Shown piece after piece: positions 17,872-27,320 of a stretch of DNA of 57,002 nt; the stretch's first letter is position 1; each line of letters starts with the position of its first letter. The notes below the pieces were generated by a model, which was not told the DNA's origin, did not search any database, and was given only the letters and a program-made list of their open reading frames with translations. Made by a program: the position numbers and the translations under genes. The stretch is from an uncultured Burkholderiales bacterium (GTDB lineage: Bacteria > Pseudomonadota > Gammaproteobacteria > Burkholderiales > Burkholderiaceae_C): positions 1 to 57,002 of the forward strand of contig CAIKVH010000133.1 in NCBI GenBank assembly GCA_903830725.1, written 5' to 3'.

Positions 17872-18609
17872 ATGATCCATACCTCACGCATCACACTAGA
17901 AAAAGACGGTCTAGTTTTAAAAGAACGTACCGCCCCTTTAAATATACAAGCCTTTAAATTAATTGCATTTGATATGGATTCAACGCTAATCAATATTGAG
18001 TGTATCGATGAAATAGCTAATGCGGTGGGGCTCAAAGATGAGGTCGCAAGGATTACCGCTCTGACCATGAGTGGAGAAATAAAGGACTTTAAAGAAAGCT
18101 TAAAACAAAGGGTTGCACTTTTAAAGGGTACCCCGCAAAGTGCTCTAAAGGAAGTTTATGAGAATAGACTCAAACTCAATCCCGGCGCCGACCGTCTTCT
18201 CAGTGTGTGCAGACAGGCAGGGCTCAAATCTTTACTGGTTAGCGGCGGATTCACCTACTTTGCAGAAAGAGTCAAGTCAGTTTTGCAAATTGACTTCGCC
18301 CGCTCTAACGAACTTGAAATTGAGAATGGATTTTTGACGGGTGGATTAACTCCTCAGAGCTGGGGCCTTATTTGCGACGGGGAGGAGAAAAAGAAAATGC
18401 TCAACCAAACCTGCAAGGATTTGGGGATTTCTTTAGAGCAAACCATCGCAATGGGGGATGGATCGAATGATATTCCCATGATGCTTGAATGCTCAAAAGG
18501 AGGTGGTCTGTCTGTAGCCTATCACGCCAAAACTATTGTGCGCGAGCATGCACTTTTGAGCATTGAATCTGGGGGATTAGACAGAATGTTAGAGGTATTT
18601 AATATCTGA
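17872..18609 (+). CDS. serB: Phosphoserine phosphatase
   Basis: The last step of serine biosynthesis is catalysed by this HAD-superfamily enzyme of 245 residues. Motif I DMDSTL places nucleophile Asp34 and general acid Asp36. SGGFTYFAERV is motif II, and MGDGSNDIPMM is the metal-binding motif near the C-terminus. It lacks the N-terminal ACT domain of enterobacterial SerB, as in shorter betaproteobacterial forms. Downstream of mfd on the same strand; its stop codon lies inside a 9-bp tandem repeat. Confidence 0.93.
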   Translation: MIHTSRITLEKDGLVLKERTAPLNIQAFKLIAFDMDSTLINIECIDEIANAVGLKDEVARITALTMSGEIKDFKESLKQRVALLKGTPQSALKEVYENRLKLNPGADRLLSVCRQAGLKSLLVSGGFTYFAERVKSVLQIDFARSNELEIENGFLTGGLTPQSWGLICDGEEKKKMLNQTCKDLGISLEQTIAMGDGSNDIPMMLECSKGGGLSVAYHAKTIVREHALLSIESGGLDRMLEVFNI

Positions 18610-18630
18610 TAGATCTGATAGATCTGATAA
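18604..18630. repeat. Three 9-bp tandem repeats over the serB stop
   Basis: ATCTGATAG (18604), ATCTGATAG (18613) and ATCTGATAA (18622) are in tandem. The first unit contains the serB TGA. The unit length is a multiple of three, so copy-number change would not affect the SerB frame. Confidence 0.7.
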
Positions 18631-18637
18631 GTCTTTT

Positions 18638-19678
18638 TCAAGCCGCAAAATCAATTTGAACTTTCATGGCTTGATGACGGTCTCCAGCCAATTTAAAAGC
18701 TTCCAAGTAATTCTTAAGCGGCACGCTGTGACTAATGAGTGGCGTCAAATCGACCCGCTTTTGATTCATCAACTGCACCGCCTGAGCAAACTCTTCATGA
18801 AATCTAAACGATCCTCTAAAGTCAAACTCTTTGGCAACCAATACATTTAACGGTATGTTAATTTCACCGCCTGTACCAACTTGAGTGAAAATTCCTCTGG
18901 GCTTTAAAACCTCAAAGCCAGCTTTAATTGCTACTTCGCTACCGCTTGCTTCAAACATAACGTCAAAATAGCCTTTTTGTGCCTTGTAGACTTCTAATCC
19001 CTGGGGTTGGGTTGCGGTGTTGATGGTTTCATCAGCGCCCATTGTCCTTGCACGCAAAAGCGTTTGGTCGGTTATGTCCGTTGCAACAACCTCAATAGCA
19101 CCCGCTAATTTTGCAGCGACCACAGTTAAGCAACCTATAGGCCCACAACCCGTCACTAGGACTCGCTTGCCCATCAAAGTACCAGCCCTGGCAACTGCGT
19201 GCAAAGCGACTGAAAAAGGTTCCGCCATAGCAGCTTGAGCATCACTGACATGAGATTGAACTGGGAAGGCTTGAGTTGCATCGATAACCATTTCCTGCCT
19301 AAATGCGCCTTGAATGTGTGGCCAAGGCATAGCGCTACCGTAAAAGCGCATGTTTAGGCAATGATTGTGCTGTGCCTTTTGGCAATAATCGCACTGTCCA
19401 CATGGACGACTTGGGCTAATGGACACCCGAGTACCAATTGCAAGGTCTTTGACTGCTGCCCCAATTGCTGTGACAACGCCCGAGACTTCGTGCCCTAGAA
19501 CCATCGGTTGCTTGATGCGAACGGTACCAAATCCGCCGTGCTGATAATAATGCATGTCTGAGCCACAAATCCCGCCAGCGCGGACTTGCACACGAACCTG
19601 GCGGGTCCCCATAGGCTCTAAGGCATATTCCTCCAACCTTAAGTCTTTAGCGCTATGAATAATAAGTGCGAGTGCCAT
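18638..19678 (-). CDS. Zinc-dependent alcohol dehydrogenase, L-idonate 5-dehydrogenase-like
   Basis: The 346-residue MDR-family enzyme has the catalytic zinc Cys in GGICGSDMHYY and GHEVSG. The four-cysteine structural zinc lobe is CGQCDYCQKAQHNHC, and the Rossmann glycine motif is TGCGPIGCL. Overall pattern resembles L-idonate 5-dehydrogenase (IdnD), which oxidises L-idonate to 5-keto-D-gluconate with NAD(P). It is paired with a gluconate 5-dehydrogenase-like SDR 56 bp upstream on the same strand, which supports the sugar-acid assignment. No transporter or regulator for the pathway is in the window. Confidence 0.82.
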   Translation of the reverse strand: MALALIIHSAKDLRLEEYALEPMGTRQVRVQVRAGGICGSDMHYYQHGGFGTVRIKQPMVLGHEVSGVVTAIGAAVKDLAIGTRVSISPSRPCGQCDYCQKAQHNHCLNMRFYGSAMPWPHIQGAFRQEMVIDATQAFPVQSHVSDAQAAMAEPFSVALHAVARAGTLMGKRVLVTGCGPIGCLTVVAAKLAGAIEVVATDITDQTLLRARTMGADETINTATQPQGLEVYKAQKGYFDVMFEASGSEVAIKAGFEVLKPRGIFTQVGTGGEINIPLNVLVAKEFDFRGSFRFHEEFAQAVQLMNQKRVDLTPLISHSVPLKNYLEAFKLAGDRHQAMKVQIDFAA

Positions 19679-19734
19679 GTATTGAATTCCTGAAATAATT
19701 TAAAAAATATTGACTTTAGATCTACGAACATTTT

Positions 19735-20574
19735 TTATAAAGTCGCTGTGACGCCGCCGTCAACATAGAGGATGTGTCCATTTACGAATTGCGATGCGCC
19801 ACTGGACAAAAAGACCGCAGCGCCGACTAAATCCTCAACGTTACCCCAACGTTTAGACGGAGTACGCCCAATCAACCAACTGCTAAACTTCTCATCATTG
19901 ACTAAGGCCTCAGTTAGCTCTGTTTTAAAGTATCCCGGACCAATGCCGTTTGCCTGAATGCCGTACTTCCCCCAGTCGATTGCCATGGCTTTGGTCAGCA
20001 TTTTAAGGGCTCCCTTTGAGGCAGTGTAGGGGCCCGTTCCAGGCCTACCCAACTCGCTCATCACGGAGCAAGTATTGATTATCTTACCTTGGCCTCTTTT
20101 AATCATGTGTTTTACGACAATGCGGGAGACAAAAAATGCACTATCCACATTGGTTCGCATTATGTTATGCCACTGCTCAACGGGAAACTCCTGCAATTCA
20201 GACCTAAACGTCATGCCTGCGTTGTTGATCAAGATATCGATGGGGCCCACGGTGGATTCGATGTGCTCGATGGCTTTTTCACACCCATCTGCTGAGGTCA
20301 CGTCAAAGCTTGACTTCAATAATCTATTGGAAAATTGACCTTCATCGCTACTCGTGAGACTCAAATTAATGCTCGCGCACTCAGCACTTAGTCTCTCAAA
20401 GGCCGCGTCCAAACGCTCTTGGCTGCGTCCGTTTAAGATAACTCTTGCACCTGCCCCTAGCAAACCCTTGGCCAATGCGTAACCTATCCCGCTGCTAGAC
20501 CCAGTGATCAATGCAGTTCTCCCACTTAGATTGAAGAGTTCTAGGCTGGGCAAAAAATTAGAGGATGGATTCAT
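19735..20574 (-). CDS. Short-chain dehydrogenase, gluconate 5-dehydrogenase-like
   Basis: The 279-residue SDR has the cofactor motif TGSSSGIG, the NNAG motif (INNAGM) and the active-site Tyr/Lys in YTASKGAL with an upstream Ser in the TCSVMSE segment. The ending FVNGHILYVDGG is typical. An insertion of roughly 20 residues after SAECASINLS makes it longer than usual. With the adjacent idonate-dehydrogenase-like gene it could interconvert 5-keto-gluconate and gluconate. Start is ATG 20574. Divergent from the Ldh2-family gene. Confidence 0.82.
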   Translation of the reverse strand: MNPSSNFLPSLELFNLSGRTALITGSSSGIGYALAKGLLGAGARVILNGRSQERLDAAFERLSAECASINLSLTSSDEGQFSNRLLKSSFDVTSADGCEKAIEHIESTVGPIDILINNAGMTFRSELQEFPVEQWHNIMRTNVDSAFFVSRIVVKHMIKRGQGKIINTCSVMSELGRPGTGPYTASKGALKMLTKAMAIDWGKYGIQANGIGPGYFKTELTEALVNDEKFSSWLIGRTPSKRWGNVEDLVGAAVFLSSGASQFVNGHILYVDGGVTATL

Positions 20575-20674
20575 TGAGGGACTCTTTGTTGAGGACTGGA
20601 CACAATTCTTATTCTATTTAAAATATCTGTACTTTAAATTGATGAAACTACTATATCTCGCCAATTATTACCGC

Positions 20675-20722
20675 TGACGTTACGAGTGACGTTACGGCTG
20701 ACATGACTGCTAATGTTAACGG
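20675..20722. repeat. Degenerate 12-bp tandem repeats in a divergent promoter region
   Basis: Units TGACGTTACGAG, TGACGTTACGGC, TGACATGACTGC and TAATGTTAACGG follow one another. They lie between the divergent SDR (start 20574) and Ldh2-family (start 20835) genes, where a shared regulator could bind. Confidence 0.5.
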
Positions 20723-20834
20723 GACCAAACGAAAGTCTCTCAAAGAAGATTTTTCCCTTGGGTAATCACTGCCCTTCAATTTGTTAATTTGCCTATACCA
20801 TCTACTACTTCTAACCGACTACGACAGACAAATT

Positions 20835-21893
20835 ATGAATACTTTATACGATTCAAGAAAATTAACCTCCTACGCACAAAACCTCTTAAAAGCCTCAGGA
20901 CTAGATGAGGCGATTGCTATGTCGGTCGCTGAAACTTTAGTTGAAGGCGATCTCTTGGGTCATGATACACATGGCCTGGGACTACTTGCCAGTTACCTAA
21001 AAGAAATTGAAACTGGAAATATGAGGAGCTCTGGTTCCCCCTTGGTTTTATCCGACAAACCCGCGGCGCTTCTATGGGACGGACAACGCTTGCCCGGTCC
21101 CTGGCTTTTAAACCTTGCCTACAAAGAGCTTGCACCAAGGGCAAAGTCAATGGGAATAGCGAGCCTCGCCATACGAAGAAGTCACCACATTGCTTGTCTT
21201 GCTGTTTATTTAATGCGTGCTCTGCAAGATGGATTTTTAATGGTCCTCGCCTCCTCAGATGCCAACAGCGCAAGCGTTGCACCTTACGGGGGAACGCAGG
21301 CCGTTTTCACTCCCAATCCAATAGCCGTGGGCTTTCCTGTTGGCGGCAATAGTGGTGTGATGGTGGATATTTCCGCCTCCATTACAACCAATGGTATGAC
21401 CAATAGAAAGTTCAAGGCGGGGGAGAAATTTGAGCATGAATGGCTAATGACTGCTAAGGGTGAACTCACCAACGACCCCGCGGTAATGTTTGCAACACCT
21501 CCCGGAACCTTGTTGGGAGTGGGTGGACTCACACATGGCCATAAAGGTTACGGGCTCTCACTCATGGTTGAAGCCCTCACTGCAGGTCTGGCGGGACGAG
21601 GCCGCGCAGACCCCAAAGAGGGCTGGGGGGCAACTGTTCACGTAACCCTATACGATATAAACGCATTTAGTGGTGAAGATGAGTTTCAAAGGCAAATGGA
21701 TTACGTGGCTCAGCTTTGTAAAAACAATGTCCCTCGAGATCCATCCAAGCCCGTAAGACTGCCGGGGCAAGCCGCATTTACAAGGAGGCAATCACAGTCA
21801 GCAAACGGCGTGCAGCTTCATCCTTCAATTGAGCCCTCTCTAAAGGATGCTGAAACTAAATACGGATTTAAATTATCTGACTGTGTAATTTAA
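20835..21893 (+). CDS. Malate/L-lactate dehydrogenase (Ldh2) family oxidoreductase
   Basis: This NAD(P)-dependent 2-hydroxyacid oxidoreductase belongs to the MDH2/YlbC/ureidoglycolate dehydrogenase family, which has its own fold. The 352-residue product shows GDLLGHDTHGLGLL, the conserved RRSHHIACLAVY histidine motif, PNPIAVGFP and GHKGYGLSLMVEAL. ATG 20835 fits the family start (MNTLYDSRKLTSYA); an upstream in-frame TTG at 20781 would add an unlikely hydrophobic leader. Substrate cannot be fixed; neighbours suggest a sugar acid such as a keto-gluconate or gulonate. Convergent with uvrC. Confidence 0.85.
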   Translation: MNTLYDSRKLTSYAQNLLKASGLDEAIAMSVAETLVEGDLLGHDTHGLGLLASYLKEIETGNMRSSGSPLVLSDKPAALLWDGQRLPGPWLLNLAYKELAPRAKSMGIASLAIRRSHHIACLAVYLMRALQDGFLMVLASSDANSASVAPYGGTQAVFTPNPIAVGFPVGGNSGVMVDISASITTNGMTNRKFKAGEKFEHEWLMTAKGELTNDPAVMFATPPGTLLGVGGLTHGHKGYGLSLMVEALTAGLAGRGRADPKEGWGATVHVTLYDINAFSGEDEFQRQMDYVAQLCKNNVPRDPSKPVRLPGQAAFTRRQSQSANGVQLHPSIEPSLKDAETKYGFKLSDCVI

Positions 21894-21923
21894 TCTGATA
21901 TTGCGTGGGTAGGGGGTGGTTTC

Positions 21924-24002
21924 TTATCTTAGAGCCAGATAGATCGCCTGCGCAAGTTCTGCAGATATCCCATCCACGCTCATTAAATCCTGAGCGCTAG
22001 CATCCGCGACCCCTCTGACCCCTCCGAAGCGCTGTAACAATTTAGCTCGCTTCTTAGGCCCCACCCCCGGGATGTCTTCAATTTTACTTGCGCCAATCCT
22101 AACTTTAGCCCTCTTAGCTCGCATCCCAGTGATCGCAAAGCGGTGGGCTTCGTCGCGAATTTGTGCAACAAGCATTAAGGCAGCCGAGTCCTTGCCCAGA
22201 TAAATTTTGTCCCGTCCATCAGCAAATACCAATTCCTCTAGACCTACCTTACGCCCCTCTCCTTTTTCTACACCCACAATGCGGGACAGGTCTAAATCGA
22301 GAGACTCAAAAACCTCCTTGGCCATGGATACTTGACCTTTTCCGCCGTCGATTAAAACAAGATCAGGGAACTTGGCCTCGCCGCTCCTAACGAGTTCAGC
22401 CAACTTTGAATACCGTCTCGTCAAGACCTGCTTCATCGCAGCGTAATCATCACCACCCGTTATTCCCTCAATGTTATAGCGCCTGTATTCGCTAGGTTGC
22501 ATCTTGTGATGATGGAACACTACACAGGAGGCCTGAGTTGCCTCGCCGCTGGTGTGAGAAATATCAAAACACTCAATCCTAAACGACTCTAAATCTTCAA
22601 GCGCAAGATCGATAGACTCCACCAAAGCGCGGGTCCTTTCTTGCTGAGACCCCTCCTCAGCCAAGAGGCGGGTTAGTTGTAAATTGGCATTTTGAAGCGC
22701 CATCTCTAACCAGGTTTTACGTTGCTCCCTCGGCTGATGAACGGCAACTATGCGAATACCAGTTTGCTCTGAGAGGATCCTAAGCAACTCCTTGTCTACA
22801 GCTTGATTGGTGATCAAAGTTGGAGGGGGCGGTATCTCTAGATAATGCTGTGCAACGAAAGCCTCTAAGATTTCAACAGTTGTCGCTTCCTCAACGTGGC
22901 TTGGAAAGTAGGGCCTATCGCCTAAATGACGCCCGCCCCTAACCATCGCTAAATTCACGCAAGCGCGCCCCCCCTGGAGCACCACAGCCAAGATATCCAC
23001 ATCTCTATCGTCCACGGTATCCACAGACTGTTGGTGCAAAACCTTGGACAAAGCGCTCAATTGGTTTCTCAGTTCTGCGGCCTGTTCAAACTCAAGACGA
23101 GAGGAGTGCTCCATCATCCTGCTCTCCAACGAAGTCATGACGCCTTGCATTTCGCCGTGAAGGAGTTTGCCAGCATGGCTGACATTTTGTTGATAATCAT
23201 CTACTGAAATCTTACCTACGCAGGGGCCCGAACACCTTTTGATTTGATACATCAAACAAGGCCTAGTTCTGTTTCTAAAGACAGTGTCCTCACAGGTCCT
23301 GAGTCGAAATATCTTTTGCAGCAACTCTATAGCCTCTCGAACTGCCCAAACACTTGGGTAGGGACCAAAGTAGTCGTGGTTTTTATCAACCGCCCCTCTG
23401 TAATAAACCATCCTTGGGATGAGTTTGGGGCTCGGGTGCCCGAGCACGTCTGGGGCTGATTTTTCGTCTACTACGCTCGCTCTCGTAAGCTTTAAATAGG
23501 GATAGCTCTTATCGTCTCGAAATAGGATGTTATATCTTGGCTTAAGGGTCTTAATGAGATTATTCTCAAGCAAAAGTGCCTCTGCCTCAGAGCGCACAAC
23601 CGTGGTCTCAAGCCTCACGATTTTGCTAACCATGTGCCCTATCCGCGTGCCGTCGTGGGAACGCGTAAAGTAACTAGACACACGCTTTTTCAGATTTATT
23701 GCCTTACCCACATAAAGCAACTGTTCGTCTTTGTCAAAATACCTGTAGACGCCTGGTAACCCAGGCAAGGTGGAGACGAGAGCTAAAAGCTCGTCTGTGT
23801 GTTGATGGTGAACCTCAGCTTTGGAATTTAACCGCTCTGTTGTGTCAGGGGACACACTATCTTTTTGTAACTCACCATCTGGCGAACCCGTACCGATCGC
23901 CTCAAATTGTGCAGCGGACTCTCCAGTAACTGGTTTTTTCTTTTTGTTCACAAAATTGCAGATTAAATTGATTAAGTACGCCCTCACGAGGGGGCCATTC
24001 AA
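21924..24002 (-). CDS. uvrC: Excinuclease ABC subunit C
   Basis: This subunit makes both incisions in nucleotide excision repair. The product carries a GIY-YIG nuclease ([11 protein letters not shown]...[14 protein letters not shown], about residues 80-160) and a cysteine cluster at [32 protein letters not shown] motif follows ([12 protein letters not shown]), then the RNase H-like endonuclease domain and a C-terminal helix-hairpin-helix pair. The open frame is 692 residues with about 75 residues before the conserved domain. TTG 24002 is the first start, GTG 23987 is another, and an internal GTG near residue 50 follows a GGTGAG. The true start is uncertain. Confidence 0.94.
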   Translation of the reverse strand: MNGPLVRAYLINLICNFVNKKKKPVTGESAAQFEAIGTGSPDGELQKDSVSPDTTERLNSKAEVHHQHTDELLALVSTLPGLPGVYRYFDKDEQLLYVGKAINLKKRVSSYFTRSHDGTRIGHMVSKIVRLETTVVRSEAEALLLENNLIKTLKPRYNILFRDDKSYPYLKLTRASVVDEKSAPDVLGHPSPKLIPRMVYYRGAVDKNHDYFGPYPSVWAVREAIELLQKIFRLRTCEDTVFRNRTRPCLMYQIKRCSGPCVGKISVDDYQQNVSHAGKLLHGEMQGVMTSLESRMMEHSSRLEFEQAAELRNQLSALSKVLHQQSVDTVDDRDVDILAVVLQGGRACVNLAMVRGGRHLGDRPYFPSHVEEATTVEILEAFVAQHYLEIPPPPTLITNQAVDKELLRILSEQTGIRIVAVHQPREQRKTWLEMALQNANLQLTRLLAEEGSQQERTRALVESIDLALEDLESFRIECFDISHTSGEATQASCVVFHHHKMQPSEYRRYNIEGITGGDDYAAMKQVLTRRYSKLAELVRSGEAKFPDLVLIDGGKGQVSMAKEVFESLDLDLSRIVGVEKGEGRKVGLEELVFADGRDKIYLGKDSAALMLVAQIRDEAHRFAITGMRAKRAKVRIGASKIEDIPGVGPKKRAKLLQRFGGVRGVADASAQDLMSVDGISAELAQAIYLALR

Positions 24003-24085
24003 GAATACACTGTGTATTATCTAAAACTCGTCACTATTGTGCCGTTAATTTTGAATACCCTCAAAATTGATTGTCCTATCTCATT

Positions 24086-25204
24086 ATGAAGTCCTGGCGT
24101 TGGTGTATTTTCTGTCGTGTCATTGATAATTACGGCGATGCGGGAGTTTGCCTAAGATTAGCTACTGAGCTCGCCCATCGCGGGCAAAGTGTTGAGTTAT
24201 GGATCGACCAAGCTGAAATCCTAGAGTGGATGTCCCCTGAGCTACCGGCGAATCTGAAAGTCATTCGTTGGGAGGGTGTTGGACATCAAACGCCAAGTTT
24301 TCAATCTCCTGGGCCTAGGGACGTCATTATTGAGGCCTTTGGCTGCGAGATACCGCAAAACTTTCAAACGGACATTGCAAAACAATCTATAAACGGTATT
24401 CAAAAGACGCAGTGGATCAATCTTGAATACTTAAGTGCTGAAGACTTTACCATTCGAAACCACGGGTTAGTCTCGCCCATTCTCAGTGGGGCTGGCGAAG
24501 GAGCCCATAAATGGTTCTACTACCCAGGCTTTTCTCCACTCACAGGGGGCTTAATCGTTGAAGAGCGAACCCGCCAAAAGATCAACCGACCTGCCCCCCA
24601 AAAATCCAACTCTGGCCCATTTAATGTTGGACTCTTTTGCTACGCTGATGCACCAATGGACTCTTTAATTGGTGAACTTATAAAACCGCAAAATGCTCGC
24701 AGTTCAGTCATCCATATCCCAAGTGGAGGGAACCAAAAGATAATGAACCACTTAGTTGAGAAACGGTTGGCAGAAATAAAAACTGGATGCAAGCAAATGG
24801 AATTGCGAAATCTTGACTCACTAACGCAAATTAACTTTGATGAAATGCTTTGGAACAATGATCTTAATTTTGTCAGGGGCGAGGACTCTTTGATAAGGGC
24901 AATTTGGGTGGGTAAGCCATGGATTTGGCAGATTTATAAACAATCTGATAACGTACATTTTGCAAAATTAAATGCGCTTTTAGAACAATTGGAATGTCCA
25001 TCATTTGTAAAAGAGATCCATTGGGGTTGGAATCAATACTTAGAACACTCCTTCACACTTCCTGCCCTTGATGATCAGGAAAAATGGGCTAAATGGAGCA
25101 CTTGGTGTATCAAAATTCGCAGTAAATTGCTAGAACAAGCAGATTTGGTGACCCAGTTGATCTCGTTTGTGGATGAAAAACGCCAGAAAACGGTAGAATC
25201 CTAG
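24086..25204 (+). CDS. earP: EF-P arginine rhamnosyltransferase
   Basis: EarP transfers rhamnose from dTDP-L-rhamnose to Arg32 of elongation factor P, activating it for polyproline translation. The 372-residue product begins WCIFCRVIDNYGDAGVCLRLA, the family hallmark including the catalytic NYGDAG Asp. It ends with the FVRGEDSLIRAIWVGKPWIWQIY nucleotide-sugar-binding motif (split here only for description). ATG 24086 is preferred to TTG 24071. efp lies 101 bp downstream, the standard arrangement. Confidence 0.95.
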   Translation: MKSWRWCIFCRVIDNYGDAGVCLRLATELAHRGQSVELWIDQAEILEWMSPELPANLKVIRWEGVGHQTPSFQSPGPRDVIIEAFGCEIPQNFQTDIAKQSINGIQKTQWINLEYLSAEDFTIRNHGLVSPILSGAGEGAHKWFYYPGFSPLTGGLIVEERTRQKINRPAPQKSNSGPFNVGLFCYADAPMDSLIGELIKPQNARSSVIHIPSGGNQKIMNHLVEKRLAEIKTGCKQMELRNLDSLTQINFDEMLWNNDLNFVRGEDSLIRAIWVGKPWIWQIYKQSDNVHFAKLNALLEQLECPSFVKEIHWGWNQYLEHSFTLPALDDQEKWAKWSTWCIKIRSKLLEQADLVTQLISFVDEKRQKTVES

Positions 25205-25240
25205 GTTGTCTTAATAAAGCGGACAAATAATGTCTTCGCT

Positions 25241-25264
25241 GGCTTTTTGGCTTTTTGGCTTTAT
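25241..25264. repeat. Three 8-bp tandem repeats between earP and efp
   Basis: GGCTTTTT, GGCTTTTT and GGCTTTAT are in tandem in the efp leader region, starting 36 bp after the earP stop. Confidence 0.55.
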
Positions 25265-25305
25265 TGAGAATACCAATTAACTTGAATGAACCCTGATTTA
25301 GTCTT

Positions 25306-25860
25306 ATGAAAATTGCTCAAGAAATTCGCGCAGGAAACGTTATTAAGTACGGTAAAGATCCTATGGTGGTCTTAAAGACTGAGTACTCCCGCGGTGGACG
25401 TAACTCTGCGACAGTCCGTATGAAGTTAAAAAGCCTATTAAACAACTTTGGTACCGAAGTTGTTTTCAAAGCAGATGACAAAATGGATCAAATCATTTTG
25501 GACAAAAAAGAATGTACTTATTCGTACTTTGCTGATCCGATGTATGTTTGGATGGATGCAGATTACAACCAATACGAGGTTGAGAATGAGAACATGGGTG
25601 ACTCGCTTAACTACTTGCAAGAAGGCATGACAGCCGAGGTCGTGTTCTATGAAAGCAAGGCCATCTCCGTTGAACTCCCCACTAGCGTGGAGCGTGAGAT
25701 TACATGGACCGAGCCCGCAGTCAAAGGGGACACATCAGGTAAGGTACTAAAGCCCGCAAAAATCGCAACTGGATTTGAAGTTCCTGTTCCACTATTTGTG
25801 GATCAAAATGATATCGTTGAGATTGATACCAGAACCGGCGAGTACAGACGCAGGGTATAA
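25306..25860 (+). CDS. efp: Elongation factor P
   Basis: EF-P binds between ribosomal P and E sites and rescues stalling at consecutive prolines. The 184-residue product has the normal three-domain length. Loop residue 32 is arginine (SRGGR32NSA), the site modified by EarP, rather than the lysine of the EpmA system. The C-terminal signature is [14 protein letters not shown]. It is next to earP, and a terminator follows. Confidence 0.97.
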   Translation: MKIAQEIRAGNVIKYGKDPMVVLKTEYSRGGRNSATVRMKLKSLLNNFGTEVVFKADDKMDQIILDKKECTYSYFADPMYVWMDADYNQYEVENENMGDSLNYLQEGMTAEVVFYESKAISVELPTSVEREITWTEPAVKGDTSGKVLKPAKIATGFEVPVPLFVDQNDIVEIDTRTGEYRRRV

Positions 25861-25891
25861 GAGTCTGAGTCTGGTGTCAAAAACCATTCAC

Positions 25892-25935
25892 ATACCAAGT
25901 TAAACTGAGGGTCCCGCAGCCTTCAAACTTGGTAT
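25892..25935. repeat. 10-bp inverted repeat downstream of efp
   Basis: ATACCAAGTT (25892-25901) and AACTTGGTAT (25926-25935) are perfect complements with a 24-nt loop, just before the efp terminator. Confidence 0.55.
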
Positions 25936-25943
25936 TTCAAGCA

Positions 25944-25980
25944 ACAAGCCCTAGAGTCAAATCGGGGCTTGTTTCGTTTT
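25944..25980 (+). terminator. Rho-independent terminator after efp
   Basis: ACAAGCCC (25944-25951) pairs with GGGCTTGT (25965-25972). The T-rich run TTTCGTTTT follows on the plus strand. Confidence 0.75.
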
Positions 25981-26023
25981 GGGGCTTAGGGTTCGTAGTT
26001 AACAGTTAAAAGGATGCGACGTT

Positions 26024-26893
26024 ATGGACGGAATGATTAACAATAAAGATCCCCGCATCGCAGATGCATGGAGTGATCTAAGAGCAAACATTGATGGCCA
26101 GCAACAATTACAACCTATCTCTAATCGACTGGCTTTTGCAGACGCAGAATTTTTACTTAGACGTGAAACGAGGGGGATTAGATTCCAACTCGAACTCCTC
26201 AAACCTGACTTAGCACAACAAGAATTAGGCATCAACCACACGGTTGTGGTGTTTGGGAGTGCGCGTTTTAAAAGCGAGGAGGACTCTTACGCTGAGCTTG
26301 CAGAGGCGATGGAATCTGGTGATTCATCTCGGATTAAAAAAGCAAACATCATTCTTAAAAATGCAACCTACTACGAGAAAGCCCGTGCATTTGCCAACAT
26401 GGTTACACATGAGTGCCGGGATTTAAGACCAGAGGAACAATTTTTCATATGCACCGGAGGTGGCCCTGGAATCATGGAAGCAGCGAACAGAGGAGCACAA
26501 GAGGCTGGCGGGGTGAGCGTCGGCCTAAACATCGCCCTTCCCCATGAGCAAGAACCCAACCCCTACATTACACCCAATCTCAGTTTCAAATTTCATTACT
26601 TCGCTCTGCGTAAGATGCACTTCATGATGCGTGCAAAAGCCCTTGTTGCATTTCCGGGAGGGTTTGGAACTATGGATGAACTCTTTGAGACGTTAACGCT
26701 TGTTCAGTGCAAAAAATCAAAACCCGTACCCATCATCTTGTTTGGAACGCAGTACTGGAAGCGCCTCTTTAATCCCCATATGTTGGTTGAAGAGGGTGCA
26801 ATCAACGAAGAGGATCTTGAACTATTTAAGTATGTAGATGATATCAACGAGGCGTGGCAACTCATCAAAGATTTCTGGGCCAACGAGGCGTAA
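26024..26893 (+). CDS. LOG-family (TIGR00730-like) protein
   Basis: The 289-residue Rossmann-like protein contains GGGPGIMEAANRGA and PGGFGTMDELFE, the two signatures of the LOG/lysine-decarboxylase-like family. Family members are phosphoribohydrolases acting on nucleoside 5'-monophosphates such as cytokinin precursors or AMP. An N-terminal extension of about 70 residues precedes the core and resembles the longer type of LOG protein. AAGGA about 10 nt upstream supports ATG 26024. Physiological substrate unknown. Confidence 0.85.
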   Translation: MDGMINNKDPRIADAWSDLRANIDGQQQLQPISNRLAFADAEFLLRRETRGIRFQLELLKPDLAQQELGINHTVVVFGSARFKSEEDSYAELAEAMESGDSSRIKKANIILKNATYYEKARAFANMVTHECRDLRPEEQFFICTGGGPGIMEAANRGAQEAGGVSVGLNIALPHEQEPNPYITPNLSFKFHYFALRKMHFMMRAKALVAFPGGFGTMDELFETLTLVQCKKSKPVPIILFGTQYWKRLFNPHMLVEEGAINEEDLELFKYVDDINEAWQLIKDFWANEA

Positions 26894-26921
26894 TCCATAA
26901 GTACCTGAACCCAAGTTGCAG

Positions 26922-27260
26922 TCAAGTATCTGCTCGAAGGGTTGGGGCTCCAGTATTTTGATGGTTTTCGGACTGCGCACTTAAGGCCTTCAACGCAGAT
27001 TCGATCTTATCCAATCGATCAACCACCTCAGGAGAGGCAGGCATATTCGCATAAAGCTCTTGCAAGTTCGCAATAGACCTTGAGATATCGCTTATCTCGT
27101 ATTTTAAAGCACGGTCCAATCGCTCAAACTTTTCGATTAACAGCTGATTTTGATCGGCTGAATCGCCTTTAGGCTGTTTGTTTCTTTTGGATAACTGAAT
27201 GAACAATTGGTAAAAGACCAAAAATACAAGCACCAAAAGAATAATTGATCCCAAATCCAT
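26922..27260 (-). CDS. Small membrane-anchored coiled-coil protein
   Basis: The 112-residue protein has an N-terminal hydrophobic helix (LGSIILLVLVFLVFYQLFI) followed by a basic KRNK stop-transfer. A hydrophilic helical segment with heptad-like leucines follows (about 38-100), probably cytoplasmic. No family recognised; the shape recalls the N-terminus of RmuC-like proteins but no catalytic part is present. It is the last gene of a six-gene minus-strand run, 60 bp after the hydroxyacid dehydrogenase. Confidence 0.6.
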   Translation of the reverse strand: MDLGSIILLVLVFLVFYQLFIQLSKRNKQPKGDSADQNQLLIEKFERLDRALKYEISDISRSIANLQELYANMPASPEVVDRLDKIESALKALSAQSENHQNTGAPTLRADT

Positions 27261-27320
27261 ATCTGAATCTCTTAAATTAATTTAAAAAGCTGTGGTGAAA
27301 GTACCAAACCATTAGCAAGC

